The notes under the pieces were generated by a model. That model was not told where the DNA came from. It made no database searches and saw nothing but the letters and a program-made list of their open reading frames with translations. Shown here piece after piece: positions 1 through 12,466 of a stretch of 62,000 nucleotides of DNA. The position numbers were made by a program, and so were the translations under genes. The stretch covers positions 117,297-179,296 of the forward strand of contig NMRA01000225.1 in the NCBI GenBank assembly GCA_002633005.1. The letters are read 5' to 3'. The number at the start of each line of letters is the position of its first letter. Positions within the stretch are counted from its first letter, which is position 1. Source of the DNA: Phoronis australis (lineage: Eukaryota; Phoronida; Phoronidae).

Positions 1-540
1 ACTATGTAGAGGATGGTTGACGATGATTTTCCGACGATTTCGACAACTGTGGCACCTCCTAGTGGCAGTTTTGTTTATTTTTTGCTCCTAAACCGTTCGC
101 AGGATCGTTACGAAATTGTGTAAGTGTATTTATATGATGTTAACAACGGAAGATGACGACTTTTGGACGGATCCGACTACTGGTGTGCCCCTAGTGGCAA
201 TTTTATTTTTTTTCGTTTACCTCTGTATCTTCACAAGTCCTTGACGGATTTTCATGAAATTTTGTATGTAGGCACCTATTAGTGCGATGACACTATCCTC
301 CCGTTTTCGGATAGATTCGACCTAGTGTGCGACACCTAGTGGCCATTTTTACTGTTTCTGAGTCTGTTTTTTGGCGTCCACCCCTCTATCAACCAAACCG
401 CTATAAGTATGATTGTAAAAATTGGCATGTATGTTCTTACTATGAAGAGGACGGTTCATGCTGAATTTCCCATGACTTTGATTACTGTGGCGCCTCCTAG
501 TGGCAGTTTTTTTTTTGCGCCCATGGCTCTCATGCTATGA
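1..540 (-). repeat. Modular interspersed repeat, left-edge copy
   Basis: The words 'cctagtggca' followed by a T-rich run recur near 55, 187, 330 and 490, so the stretch is built from degenerate units of roughly 130-160 bp. Read on the minus strand, 130-260 matches 26,900-27,050 on the plus strand (shared order: ATTTCATGAAAAT, GAAGATACAGRGGTAAACG, CACTAGGGG, TCGGATCCGTCC). It is therefore another copy of the family at 25,860-27,140, in opposite orientation and cut by the window edge. No coding potential is apparent. Confidence 0.7.
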
Positions 541-2716
541 ACATTCCCACTAAATAAGATTGGTCCTAACCCCAGTGGTTAAGGTAAACGGTGGGGTATG
601 GAAAATTGAACTAGACCGTATTTATCCACCTTGGCTGAGTCGCACTCTGCTCACGATCAAAGGGATGCCGCCAAGCTGCTCTAGTCATCGAGTCACGAGG
701 GAGGATAATTGGCTTCGCTCATGCGGATATGATCAGCTGATTACAATCTAACTAGCAGACTGTACTTTTTATGGAGAGAGTTTTACGTAGTTTTTACTGT
801 AATAGTTGAAAAGAGGACTGAAAACAAATATGAGTACAACTTTGAATTTTTCAAATCGGCCCAGGATAAGAGATTTTGCAACACAGCAACACTCACGATT
901 ACTTTCATTCGGCGCGCACTAATACAAAAATATAGGACCCAAGTTATTTAGATTTTGGAACACATGCATTGCAATATTCAAAATACGTACGTTAATTACG
1001 AATCTTACAAGCTGTAAAACGACGTTGTTAATTTCATTGTGTTCATTCATTGTCATCCGTCAAATCGGCAAGGCGCCCAAAGCCCACCGAATCACCTTGA
1101 GCACTGAACGTAACTTACGGTGCGTAGGCGCTACGTTCAAATGTCAAGGTGGTTGGCTGCGCCTACGTGCGCCTACGCCCCACTACAGCACTGCACGGGA
1201 GCTCTTTTGGAAACTTGGGTCGAAAAGTCCCTAAGTGAACTCGTTCTTTTACATTTCTGGCGCTGGACAGAGGTATGAAAATGCGGTACAACGTCATTAG
1301 TTTCAATTTTGGTTAATAAAAAGTCGTTAAAACATTTTAGTACTCTTCAAGTTATCAACGAAGGCTTCGCCAGGACTACCCCATACCAACCAGCCTGCCG
1401 TTATATTGTGAAACGTCCTATTTTTGACACCAATCAAAGGTAAAATGAATGTGGAAACAAATCACAGACTTCGTTCGATACCACCGTCGCCTATTTGGAT
1501 ATTTAATCTGAACTGCAGTCACAATTTCTGGTAATTACATTCACAAATGCAGCCAGAGCGTGATCAGATGATCAGATTTTTAAGCTAGGAAATGCGCTTT
1601 CAAACCGTCGCGTAAAGGTGTGCGACTATGCGAAGGACACCCACTTACGCTATGAGCATCTATCAATGTGATACGCACCATTTCGGATATAGGCGCATGT
1701 GGGCATAAATACGCACAAGTAATGTAGTCATATTAGTGTGCGCCTATTTGTGAAGCTGCGCCTGTATCCGCAATGAAGCGTCTGTACCTTATTGCGAAAT
1801 GTATAAAAACCAAGTTGTGCAGTGGCTTAATGTTTTCTTTGTGAAAGTAATTATGGTTTCTGTCGTCAAAATGAATGATCTCTGGCGACTGATGTTTAGT
1901 GACCCAGTCCTGGATTAGTTGGATAGGTGTGTCCGAACCTGATGATAATTAATCTGTAACAATGTTCCGCTCTAAGCGCAGCGCCACCCTCGTAAACCTA
2001 CCTACAACTGGTTTTAGTCTTACACGATCTTTGATAAAATCATGGGCCATTAAAGCTAATTTACCGAAACTTGCACATGAGAATTTACCAGTTGCTCCGT
2101 GATGGAATATAATTTAAAATGGTCAGAGGGGAATGTTTTTACTTCAGTTAGTTCACTTAGACCCAGGCTTGTCATAAACCTAAACCTAAACATCTACGGA
2201 ATGCAACTGGACACATTGAAAACTCGAGCGAACATGGCCCGTGTCATTGGCGGATCTACTGAGGATGACGTAAGAGAGAGAGGGCACCCACGATTTCCCA
2301 CGAAAATTGCATGAATGCTAGCGGTGTTTTTTGTAGAGTTTTGAAGACTCGGAAGGGCTGGGTCCTCCACCTATGATTCATGTATGTGCACATTCAGTAT
2401 TATTTGCAAATTCCGAAAGACACAAGTTGCTCAACTTCATTGATCCCAGTCTCGGGTGATCAACAAACGTCACGTTGTCGGAGATGATGGTGTTTGAGGT
2501 CTGTGATGTGTGTCTCATGTCCTTGACGCGAGCGTCTCTTGCGGTGTGCAGTGTGCTATTTATGATGTCATGTCGTGCGTATGTGCAACAGAAAAATACA
2601 TACATCGAGGTGGCCAAAAGTGTAAAAGACCAATTGCTTATGAAGTAAAAGAATCGATGTCAATAATGTTGTTTTCAAGGCAGACAATGCATAAGGCCGT
2701 ATAACGACACGAACGT
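541..2716. other. Intergenic, nothing recognised
   Basis: This AT-rich stretch precedes the first gene of the cluster. Around 1,100-1,180 and 1,610-1,770 there are several 'gcgcctacg/gcgcctat' words, but they do not form a regular array. I see no convincing exon, RNA gene or transposon end. The promoter of gene A presumably lies near the 3' end of the stretch, but no TATA box or initiator can be called. Confidence 0.4.
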
Positions 2717-5700
2717 ATGGGTTGTGCAGGCAGCAAAACGTCAGCGAAAAGTAAGTTTGCAGCCTGGGGGGGGGGCGCATGTAATATTATACGATAATAT
2801 TATAATCAAATCGCGTGGACGTTTAATAAGTTGACTGTTGATTTAAAACGGTTATTGGGCCTACAATCCTCGGTGAGGAAAGAAATTAGCAGTTACCCAG
2901 TAGCAACCGAGCGCAGCTAGCGCTCAGCCAAAATCCACGTGTTTAAAGGCGAAGGCAACCTTTTTCATGTCATTTTTAGCAAGAATAAGGTTCGTTGATT
3001 ATCCCAGACATATTTTCCACTTATTTACTGCTTTTCGTAATTTAATTAATTACTCGTCGTCTACTCCGGAAGTGACGTTTTGGGAGGCAAGAATTTCGCG
3101 CCAATTTCTTTTCATATAGTCTGACTGTGAGAGCAGTCGAGTCAGTCATTGTTCTACCTCGGTTGTGATAAGTTCGGTCGTCGTTTGCTTTTGCTTACGA
3201 GTCAGTTAACATGCCACGCTGTTGCTGCGTACTGGGGTGTACTCATTATCGTCTCACGTACAGAGGAAGAACTGTCCCACTTGCCCGAGTGTCCCTCGAC
3301 ACACTCCCACTGGAGGGTGATCTGCCAGGAGCACCCAAACTGCTTACATCCCGCCGTGTGACTCCCTCGCTACACACCTGGCACCTTCCAAATAGCTCCA
3401 ATACAAGTCCACAATAAACTTATCAAACTTAGGCTCACCGATCTTTTCATTGGATGACGAACTGTCCTCTTCACTGGGTGTCGAACTGGGCCTGTATTCA
3501 CTCCCACTACTCAACATCGCTGCATGGCTGCTTGCAGGCTCTGGGCTAGAGACAACAGCACAGGGCGAATCACTGCTATTTCCCGGAATTGCACGCAATT
3601 GGATACGTTCGGAGGCACGGGTGACAGTAGATGAAGTGCCTCCAGTCACTGAATATAGTGGCCACAGCTCACGAGGCTTCTCGCTTCAAAAACGCACTTC
3701 TCGGGGTTGGCGACGGGGCACTGCCGGGAATCAACAGCGACGGTATGGTACCATTCTTCAGGCGTTGTTTCGCAGGGACCTTCATCAATTCAGCGTACAT
3801 ATCTGTCATAATCTGACGGCAGAAAATGCTTGCCACACACTCGGTAACCCTCCACTGCTTTGTACGTTGCGTGGACGGGTAGCGCTGCGTTCTTCACATG
3901 AACGAGCTAGCTAAGCACGGCGAAGTGTGTCATCCTTCGGAAAGCGACGCAAGGTACCCAAAGCGCGTGTAAGACGATAATGAGTACATCCCGGTACGCA
4001 GCAACAGCGTGGCATGTTGACTGACTTGTAAACAAAAGCAAACGACGACCGAACTTAACACAACCGAGGTAGAACAATGACTGACTCGACAGCTCTCACA
4101 GCTGTCAGACTATAACGAAAAGAAATTGGCGCGAAACTCTTGCCTCCCAAAACGTCACTTCCGGAGTAGAGGACGAGAAATTAACCAAATTACGAAAAGC
4201 TGTAATTAAGTGAAAAATGTGTCTGGGATAATCAACGAACCTTATTTTTGCTAAAAGTGACATGAAAAAGGTTGCCTTCGCCTTAATAGCAAAGTACTTT
4301 CAGTGTATTTAGCTAGAAGACACCAGTCATGATCTAAGCGAGAATTGCCGATTTGTAATAAAAGCTCAAAAAAGAGGAATTCCGTCGTTTTAAAGCTGTT
4401 GTCAAAGCTAGTTTCCGATCATGGAATCAATAATGACCCTTAAAATGGTAAAGACACTGGCCATGACATCAGCAAATGTCTGGCAGACGACGGCGATACC
4501 GTAAGTAACGATTTGCAATACAATTACATATGATAAACATATTTTGTGTTTTGTTTTGTGGCTCTGGTCGAACCTAATGATTTCAATAAGTCTTTCCTAT
4601 AAAACAACACTTCCCGAAACGCAATTTTCGACAGACGAGTATAACATAAAATGTCCCTTTGTTTAGGTCACTGGCGCTGTCAAGTTATCAACTAAAAACA
4701 TGCTCATTTTGTCGCTGGTTGATTGAGACTTTGTCGGTCCACTACCAGCTTCTGAGCAAATTAACAGCTCGATCTCAAAACTGTATATCATTCCGCCTTT
4801 GTGAAATTTTCGGTAGGTTTCCGAGTTTGATATTACCTCACAGGAAGATGTGGCTACTCACCATAATGCAAAACTTCGAAATGCTGTACCTCTGCATTGT
4901 TTTTGTGTATTCTTTCAGGGCGTGAAGAACAACAGCGATACCTGGATCCAATTGTCAGAGGCACAAGTCCAGGTAATTTTTTACGAAGACACTATTAAAG
5001 CAGGTCACGGAGTTCACAGCTTGAAGAAGATTAACATTCGAATACCCCTCGCTCATTAATAGACTTGGTAAAAAGCTGCATTTTGACAAGCCAGCCAGCT
5101 AAAGTGTCTGAAGACTTACATATAATTAATTGCAGGCGGTCTGATACATGTTGTACCAGTCGTGCGCAGGCCTCGCATGTGGGCCCATTGCACGTACTGA
5201 TCACCTGGAAATATTTTTATGCTTTATTAATATACATGTATGGTTACAACCGAGCTGAGGAGCTAGAAACCTGGCTCAAGGGTTTAGCAGTGTGACCTGG
5301 TGGGACTCGAACCCACGACCTCGAGTAATGAAAGCGGGCACTTATCAACCAGGCCACACTTTCTCCTCGAAGACTTAAGTCAAAGTAGAGAATGTATGTA
5401 CATGTATACAGCTTTGCGGTAAGGCTATCTGGCTCGTTAACTGTTTCGCTCGGTTTCTGAAAACTTCAATGGTGCTCGCACAGAAGAGGTGTGTAATATT
5501 TCGATAGAAACTCATGTCCTGTCAGTGGCGGGGCTCGTGTTTTTAACGCGGACCAGATCACGGTTCCAAATGTAGCCATTCTGACAAGAGTACGGAAAGC
5601 TAATTGAGTCTTTCTTATCTCATCCGAAAGCGTACAAAAACATTGACATTTTTATAGGTCAGAGGCATGCTACATTCCTGTATGTTTAATTGCTAGTGAC

Positions 5701-8376
5701 GTAGTAACAACTCAGGCTATTAATAGTTTCATCTTAAACTTGCAATCACACAATTTTCAAGTGTAAAAACGAAATCTATTTGCAACGAAAATAAGCGTGT
5801 CTCAATAATAACAAATGGAAAGAAAAATATTTTACCTACCAACCTAGGAGAAAGGAGAGTATGGCGTCAAGGGGAAAAATTTTAAGGACAGCCTGAACCT
5901 GACCTGATGGTGACATGCAATCGAGTTGACAGCCGTATCCTGACAAGCGCCTCGCTTCGTTTAGAGGCTAAAATAATGCTTAACATTGATAATTAATTCT
6001 TATCAGCAATAGTCACTTTTTGTGAATGAGTTGAAAAGAAAATTAGTCACCACTCTTATTGGTTTCGTTCAATTCCAAAAGTGTGCAAGTTTCGTGTTTA
6101 CACTTTGTTCATTTCGTAACGTCAACTCTACGGGCAATTATGAGAGGACATAATGGGCGGCGCAGCACTGAAATAAGTGAGGGTGGGGGTGGGGGACTGG
6201 CTATAGCCCCCTATGGTGTGCCGTCCATGGACATCGTCGCTGTCACCGCCCGAATTGAGCCGTGACCGAAGACTGTCGTTATCGTCTATATTTTATGGGG
6301 CGACGTTTGTTATCGGCTCAAGGCTGTGCGTTTTTATAATTTCGAGGAGCGAATCGCCGCCAACATATACTGCACAATGTGCCGACAACACTTAATTGCG
6401 TTCGAAAGGACACCGTCTCAGACAATTGGAGAGCCGTGGATTTCGGATGAAACCATCACGACGTTCAATTTGACCGTTCACAAGGGGAAAAACGGCCGGT
6501 GCGCAATGTTGCAAAACAACGTTCGCGATATTTCAGCTGTTGTTTAGCAATTACTTAACGGAGTTGAAAGCAATAACAAAGCGATGATTTGTTTTTTTTT
6601 TAATATCGTCATTTTTATCTGTTTCTTGTGATTTAAGTGTACGCTTGACGAGCAAGTTCGGACACCCTCCCTCGTAAAGCCGTGAAGTGCGCGGTTTGTA
6701 CACCCGTGAAATTTGCGGTATTGAATTGTGAACGGTCCTTTTGTGCGTCAGGAAAATTTTGCTCACGTTTTCGTTCAAACCTCTTCAGGGAGGCGTATAG
6801 AAGGCAGTTTTCTCATTGTGTGTAGACTAAATAGATTACTCTTTAAATGGCCACATTTCGTGAGAAGTTCACCGTTTAGACGTTTGATCATACAGGGTTG
6901 CGTCCGACTGGGCGGATGAATGAATGAGTTTCAGTGAGAACCTTTAGGTTTTCTATAATGTCGTGACCTTAGACCTAGCCGTATACCTTGCCAGTGAGAC
7001 CAGTGTTTAGCGAGAAATCACACGCGGATCCAGTTTTCTACGAAAGAGGGCGGAGGGACAACTACAACAATAAGTTTCTCAAGAGAGTTCATCATCACAA
7101 TTAAATAACGAGTAGAAAGCCGGAAATGACTTCAAGTATCACGTTCTCGAAACTCAGCGGTCTGTAGAGTTTAGACAAAAAGAAATCGTCCAATGTCTCG
7201 TTTTTTGTTTGATTCTTTGATCCTTCGACTAAAAAGGGGGTCTTATCCCCTGTCCCCCTATGTTCACCTGAGCCTTTCATAGTAAGTTGTCAGTCCTAAT
7301 GGGACTCATTGTTCATACTTATCGAACTGTCTTTTCAGCGCCGTCAGCCTTTATTCCAGTTCCCTCATCTACTGGCCCTCAAGCAGCTCCGCAAGCCCCG
7401 CAAGCTCCGCCAGCGCCTCAAATCGCCCAACCGGTTGCTCCAGTGCCAATACAGCCTTACGTGGCACCTCCACCGCCTGGTGAGTAAACAATCAAGGTGT
7501 AACATACATGTAGTAACTAAGTTGGCGTGTCCGTAAAGCCACGAGAGCGTTTTCCCGTCCATGAAATTCAAAATACTTGGCGAGAGAACTACAAATCACC
7601 GGTGAGACAAAAAGCTGGAGAAAATCCACAGTGGCAAAAACTCGACAGGATTCCAGTTCTGTCCAGCGAAAATATCATTCCTTCCGAAAATGAAGGACCA
7701 AGATCGCGAAACTCCAATATTTACAACAAATACGATTGTACATAGAAGGGTTCGAAGCAATATTCCAAGTTTAGCTCTCACGTTAACATCCCCAAGAAGT
7801 TGATTCGCTAGGATCTGTTTAAAATGTATTTTGAAAAAACAGGAGTAAAACCGACAAGCTTCGGATCTTCCTTACGATTTAGTCCCAAGAGCAATCGCGT
7901 GGGGATACCCATGCAGGCCCCGAAGCTATCAAATTTCAAGGCAATGATACTGGAAAGTCTTCTTTTTACTATCAAACGTCGTTTGTGACGTCGTTTCTTG
8001 GTTTCGAAAGGTATAGAGCACTGAGGACAAATATCGCTTTACTTTTCTACCAGAGTAACGCGATGTATCCAAGTGTATATTTGCATTATGGTGTAAACGG
8101 TGCTTTGTCTTCCTTTCAGTCTACGGTGGTCATCCTTACGGCCGCGCAGCGCCACCAGTTGTAGTCCAACAGCCTCGCGACAACACGTCAGACCTCGTTG
8201 GAATGATGATGCTTGGCTCGGTAATGGGCTACGGTCACCATCATATGTTTGGACATCACCATGGGCACTTTGGCGGCTGTCATGGAGGATGCGGTGGGGG
8301 CGGATGCGGGGGTGGAGGGGGGTGCGGAGGCGGGGGAGGTTGTGGCGGAGGATGTGGCGGTGGATGTGGTGGTTAG
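2717..8376 (+). CDS. Cluster gene A: acylated, Pro-rich, Gly/His/Cys-tailed small protein
   Basis: Four exons: 2717-2750, 4919-4972, 7339-7479 and 8120-8376 (stop TAG 8374-8376), about 161 residues. Exon 1 reads MGCAGSKTSAK, a Gly2/Cys3 myristoylation plus palmitoylation type start, and ends at a strong GTAAGT donor. Exon 2 gives a charged segment (REEQQRYLDP). Exon 3 is Pro/Ala-rich (APQAPQAPPAPQ). Exon 4 carries Pro, then a conserved hydrophobic piece (LVGMMMLGSVMGYG), then HHHMFGHHHGH and a CGGG-type tail. All three introns are phase 1 and every junction keeps frame. AATAAA lies at 8625-8630. Exons 3 and 4 resemble gene B. Role unknown; likely a membrane-anchored, disordered protein whose His/Cys tail could bind metal (inference). 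Exon 2 is the least certain. The SINE at 5131-5360 lies in intron 2. Confidence 0.68.
2947..4282. mobile_element. Kolobok-like DNA transposon remnant with THAP-coding terminal repeats
   Basis: Long inverted repeats run inward from 2947 and from 4282, roughly 300 bp each, beginning (A)GGCGAAGGCAACC. The element is flanked by TTAA on both sides (2943-2946 and 4283-4286). TTAA target sites together with an N-terminal THAP domain are known features of the Kolobok superfamily. Both inverted repeats reach into the THAP start codon, so MPRCCCV-GCTHYRL can be read inward from each end. At 1.3 kb and with a broken reading frame it is non-autonomous. It lies in intron 1 of gene A. Confidence 0.7.
3344..4015 (-). 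pseudogene. Degenerate THAP-domain transposase fragment
   Basis: From the ATG at 4015 the minus strand reads a THAP-type zinc-finger start: C-x5-C spacing in PRCCCVPGC, then RRFPKDDTLRRA. A stop replaces the tryptophan expected next. In another frame the CxxHF half of the C2CH site follows (RVCGKHFLPSDYD), and a third stretch continues as an open frame at 3344-3649 rich in Ser and Glu. At least one stop and one frame change break it. No DDE catalytic core is recognisable. It forms the interior of the Kolobok-like element, and the plus-strand frames over the same bases are shadows. Confidence 0.6.
5131..5360 (-). repeat. tRNA-derived SINE, copy 1
   Basis: On the minus strand the head (5360 to 5290) looks like a tRNA: an acceptor stem GTGTGGC pairs with the CACAC end, the A box reads TGGCCTGGTTG, and the B box GGTTCGAGTCC is perfect inside a 5-bp T stem. 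A body of about 155 bp follows and ends near GCCTGCAATTAAT. A second copy at 28745-28969 matches over the whole length, which shows that this is a dispersed SINE and not a single tRNA gene. It lies antisense in intron 2 of gene A. Confidence 0.8.
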
Positions 8377-9659
8377 ACGAATTACAGTGCCTTTTAAAAA
8401 CTGTAAATTTGGTTTCGGTGATCTAGGGCTTCGGAGGTTGTATAAGGTCGATGACAAACGGTGCACAGGCCTACTCCTGGACTGGGAATGATTCAATTAC
8501 AACAGTGAAATTGTGGTTGAAGAGAATGTTTACCTACAAAAGACCAGCAGACGTCGGGTACACTTTAATGTGGACGACAGTGGTAGAGAATGATAGACAT
8601 TCTGTGTCATTGAAATATAATTTCAATAAATTTTCTAAATACACGATGCGATTTGAACGTGACATACAGTAATAAATAAGATATAAATTGAATGTTATTA
8701 CACAAGATGCTATAATGTCAAGTCAAAATTGATGTAATGAGACGTTATTTCCTGGTAGTAAACACATTTGACATAGAAAAAAACAGTACCAGCGAATGAT
8801 AATTAATGTCGCGCAATGCTAAACCTATGGTTACTGCTCAACCTAGCATCGATATTCCCGATATACATGTAAAGCTCAGTAAATCACGAAAGCGCTAATT
8901 GTGCGTAGTGGATATTTAGAGAAATAACAGAATCACCAACACGCCAACCCAACATGACTAGTTCAAATGATCACGCTGGTTAAAGCAATGAATAAATGCA
9001 CAGTAGGACCTTACAGGTACGACCATAAAAGCATAATCGGTTTTGGTCTGCGCCTTCATAATTTGTGAAGCTGATCATCACTGCTTAAAAACTGATATCA
9101 GGTGAATTTTGTAAACGAAGCTGAAATCTGGTGAATTTTTGTTTTTAAAAATAAAAATCAACAAAAATAAAGCATCACCGCATCAATTCTCAAAACGGCC
9201 ACACGCCAAAACTAAACACACTGTTTTGCTTAATAGTCAATCAAATGAAATGATCGTGACGTCATTGGTTCCTTCATATTACCGGTTAGTCTAATGTTTC
9301 GTCAAACAGGACGAAGTTGTTATTATGTTATGGTCTCGTCAAAAGGACAATTATCAATAGGCTGCTTGTCACAACATTGGCGATAATAGAACTACCTACC
9401 TGTTTTCCTGCAGACAAGCCAGAGGTGTTTACTCGGAAAATATCAATTGAGGAACCAAAAGTCAAATCCAAATATATGTAAGCACCCGGTAAACTATTTT
9501 AGTTCTGTCAAGGGTTCGCAAAAAATAATAAGACCAGCGACTGCAGTTTAATCATATGTTACACGTTTATCAACGATACAGCCAAATTTCCCAAACTGCG
9601 ATAAAAGACTAACTCAAACCATTAAAGTTTCCAGAGAATCCAACGACTAGCCAACAAAT
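8377..9659 (+). other. 3' region of gene A and intergenic spacer
   Basis: AATAAA at 8625-8630 lies 249 bp after the gene A stop and is the likely polyadenylation signal. The remaining AT-rich kilobase up to 9659 has no exon, repeat boundary or RNA gene that I can support. Short A-rich runs near 9,135-9,175 are simple sequence. Confidence 0.4.
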
Positions 9660-11228
9660 ATGGGTTGCAGCCCGTCCCGCCACAGACCATTTGGGCTTCG
9701 AAAATGCCCTCAGTGTTGGATGCCGCTTGAGGTCTCGTCGTACAATACCAGGTACCGCTCGAGCATTATATGGCAGCCCACGACCATTTTAGTAACCTTT
9801 AATTATACCTCGCTAAATCACGCAATTGAAACGTGTCTCGCAAGGATTCTTGAGAGCTATCAGAGTAAAATAGCGGCCACTGAAGTGATTGGTCGATGAT
9901 GTTGGAACCTTGAATCATTGGATCGAATTAATAAAATTTTGTGATACCATTTAGTGTTTTGGTTGCATAAGCAATAATTTTTCCCGCTAATTCACGCTGT
10001 CTTGGGATCTTCGAAACGCAACAATGGCGTTCCAGTCGTAGATCATGTTTCCTGTAAAGAAACAAAACCACGCAAGTGAAAGGCAAGTATTCCACGATTA
10101 TGCTCTCGACCATGCTAGCCTATCTTAACAAGAAAGCGTCCATTCAGAAGTGCCTTTTTGGTCGATGAGCTTTAGTGTTATATTGTGAAACTGAATCCAC
10201 GCTCCATAAGCTTTGCAGGGAGGTAGTTAAGTGCAAACGAATGTTTTGTCGCCTGCAGAATGCAGACCTGTTGTTCCAGTACGGATTCACATATGCAGGG
10301 GACTTCCGTGACCAAATAATTTTAATTAGCTTGTGGGAAAGTTTTGAAACAATAAGTATGGTGGGCGTGGCCTATCCATTACCTACAACAGTGGCGAATT
10401 CAGAGGGGGCCATGTCCCCCCTAAAATTATCCCAGATTTCATTTTACAGTTCAGGGTGCAAATGTCTGACGGGCAAAATTCTGACTAATACTCTGCCCTG
10501 CCGCCCCCTAACTCAAAATCCTAGATCCGCCCTTGCAAAAGGAATCTCCCTACTGAATGCATGGCAGCATCCCCGGAAAACTGTAGATGCACGTGAAGGC
10601 AAACATAAATTCCAGCTGTGAAGTCAGACCTCAGAGCCCGCGTGGTACCTTGCTCGGCGAGACACCTTTGGAAAGGCCAACTTAATTAGGGACCGGGGGA
10701 GGAGGGATTCCATTACTGTTATAGAAACGGGTGCAGTGCTATGAAACAGGGATACTTATCCTTTTATAAAGAGTCAGGAATGAAAGTTCCCAATCAAAAA
10801 TATATTGAATATCTTAAATTTCGCACGTTTCAATTGTGGTGACTACGTAGACACACTGACAGCCAGGCTTTGTGACTTAGCAACACTGGCCCGACTTACG
10901 ATTCCTCAAGTAGCAATGGGTAAAAGTGCATTGCACACCCTATTGAAATACAAGGGAGATTATTCCGGCGCATTTTCAGTTTCATTTTCGTTTCTTTTTC
11001 AGGCCAGACCTAGTCAAAGAATGGGAAGCATGGACTACAGAAGGGATGGGAATTAAAAATGGAGCCAGAAATGTGAAGGACGGGCAAGAAATGAAAGGAA
11101 CCGTTGTGATGGGAAGGCTTGTTTTCCTTTCCTATTTAAAAGACGTTTGGTTAGCTGTCCTCGTGACAGTATTTGTTCTAAGATCACTAACTCTGTGCTG
11201 TATCATTGTATCGCGTGTCAAACGCTAA
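9660..11228 (+). CDS. Candidate cluster gene K: MGC-start, C-terminally membrane-anchored small protein
   Basis: Two-exon model: 9660-9751 and 11003-11228, about 105 residues. Exon 1 starts MGCSPSRHRPFG, again with the Gly2/Cys3 acylation pattern, has a C-x2-C pair (KCPQCW) and ends at CAG|GTACCG in phase 2. Exon 2 follows a very strong pyrimidine tract and AG, enters in the matching phase 2, and reads PDLVKEWEAWTTEG, a hydrophobic run of about 22 residues (VWLAVLVTVFVL...LCCIIV) and a basic end SRVKR before TAA. It differs from its neighbours in using a phase-2 intron, and nothing else confirms the join. A 147-bp miniature element (10389-10535) lies in the intron. Function unknown. If the join is wrong, exon 1 may belong elsewhere and the second frame may be chance. 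Confidence 0.35.
10389..10535. mobile_element. Miniature transposon (GGCGGAT-ended), copy 1
   Basis: The element starts CAGTGGCGAATTCAG and ends CTAGATCCGCCCTTG, so the ends are imperfect inverted repeats. Internal words 'gccatgtccccccta' and 'actctgccctg' recur in the copies at 27146-27261 and 42036-42349. No clean target duplication is visible here. It lies in the proposed intron of gene K. Confidence 0.65.
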
Positions 11229-11479
11229 AATGATATTCCCTTTTCCATCGCAGAACTACACAATCACGGCTGCAGGAAACCAGAACAACCAATTTCATAT
11301 ATAAAATAAGTTCAGGTCTCAAAATTTACGTATCGGCTATCAGCTCAATACAGTTGGTGTGGTAGTCCTCACGATATAGGCTACACGTCCAAAGTTGACA
11401 TACCTTGATTGCAGGTATGAATGGCTTAGTTATCGATCAAACAATAAAGATTCTAATTCCAAAATCCCTTCTTTCTCAT

Positions 11480-12260
11480 CGTTAACCCTAGCCTTGGTAC
11501 AAAGCTGTATATATTTTGACGACAGTCTTCATACAGCTAGCTGGCTGGCTACGTTAACCCTAGCCTTGCTACAGAGCTGCAGCTTTGCGCCGATGTGGGT
11601 AAAAAACTGACCAGATAAAATCCGACATAAACTTAGTGCCATTAAAAACTACTTTTCCTTGAGTAGACTAAATTGTTTACCGGAGTTGGAAAAATTAACG
11701 TTCTACCGTTATTCTGCTTCTAAAGCAGTGGAGCGATCTTTTGCGTAGGCTTTCGGCGCCATGAAATATTGCATCTCCTATTTGCCAGTTTCTAGTTTCG
11801 CCGATTCTTCATTCAACTGTTCTTCCACGAGGTTGCGTACATTTCACCACAAATTTTTGGAACTGGTTTTATTTCGTTACAAGTTTTCAGTATTTTAATA
11901 TCAGCAAACCGAATTTCATAACAAATTTTCTGCAGCTGCGAATGTCGCAAAATTTTAGTAAATGGCGCGTGCGCGTGACACGATAGTACTGTTATCAAAA
12001 CGTCGACACACTTTTCTTTGTTACAAAAGGTGGAGAGTTCATGCTAGAAAATTACGTTTGTTGCATTGTTTTTCACTTAAACGGCTGTAACGGGCAAGGT
12101 GAGTGCCGGTTTATTCCAGATTTTGCATGCACCCCGTCCGGTCTTCAGCTCTACATGCTGATACAGGTTTCACGACGAAGTGACGAGCAGAACTACACTG
12201 GCTCTTTGCAATTTCGGGGTCTATGGAAGATGTGGCGAGCTTTGTTTTGACGATAGTCTT
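11480..12260. repeat. Repeats shared with 51.9-52.3 kb
   Basis: 'Cagtcttcatacagctagctggctggctac' type sequence occurs near 11,525 and 12,255 and again, altered, near 52,250. The block 11,945-12,200 (GCGCGTGCGCGTGACAC, then a 'gggcaaggtgagtg' word and 'catgcaccccg') is collinear with 51,915-52,165. This is an interspersed repeat of unknown class. Two short ORFs inside it are not conserved between the copies. Confidence 0.55.
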
Positions 12261-12466
12261 CATACAGCTAGGTGGCTGGCTACCTTAACCAAACCTTCCC
12301 ATTTCTTGTACGCCATTATCATTTTAGATATGTATTTTCCGTCTCAGTGAATGTTAGTCTTCCTGCTTTATTGTCTATCCTTCTCTCGTGAAGACCCTCC
12401 AGCCGAATTTCAGATATTAGTTCCCATCTAAAGTCCCGTTCTTCCCATCGGCAGTGTATGCTTCTC

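Noticed and set aside
3450-3914. 154-codon plus-strand ORF
   Set aside because: It lies antisense to the THAP transposase remnant, whose CxxHF and FPKDD motifs are on the minus strand.
5290-5360. Functional tRNA gene on the minus strand
   Set aside because: A and B boxes are good, but the same head with a 150-bp body occurs at 28745-28969 and the anticodon arm is poor, so it is a SINE head.
8188-8496. Minus-strand Thr/Ser/Ala-rich frame and the overlapping plus-strand frames at 8100-8426 and 8249-8491
   Set aside because: They are shadows of the CGGG tail of gene A; the spliced frame matches upstream phases and ends at 8376.
10175-10621. 148-codon plus-strand ORF
   Set aside because: It runs through a miniature transposon (10389-10535) and has no splice or start support; its composition is not protein-like across the element.
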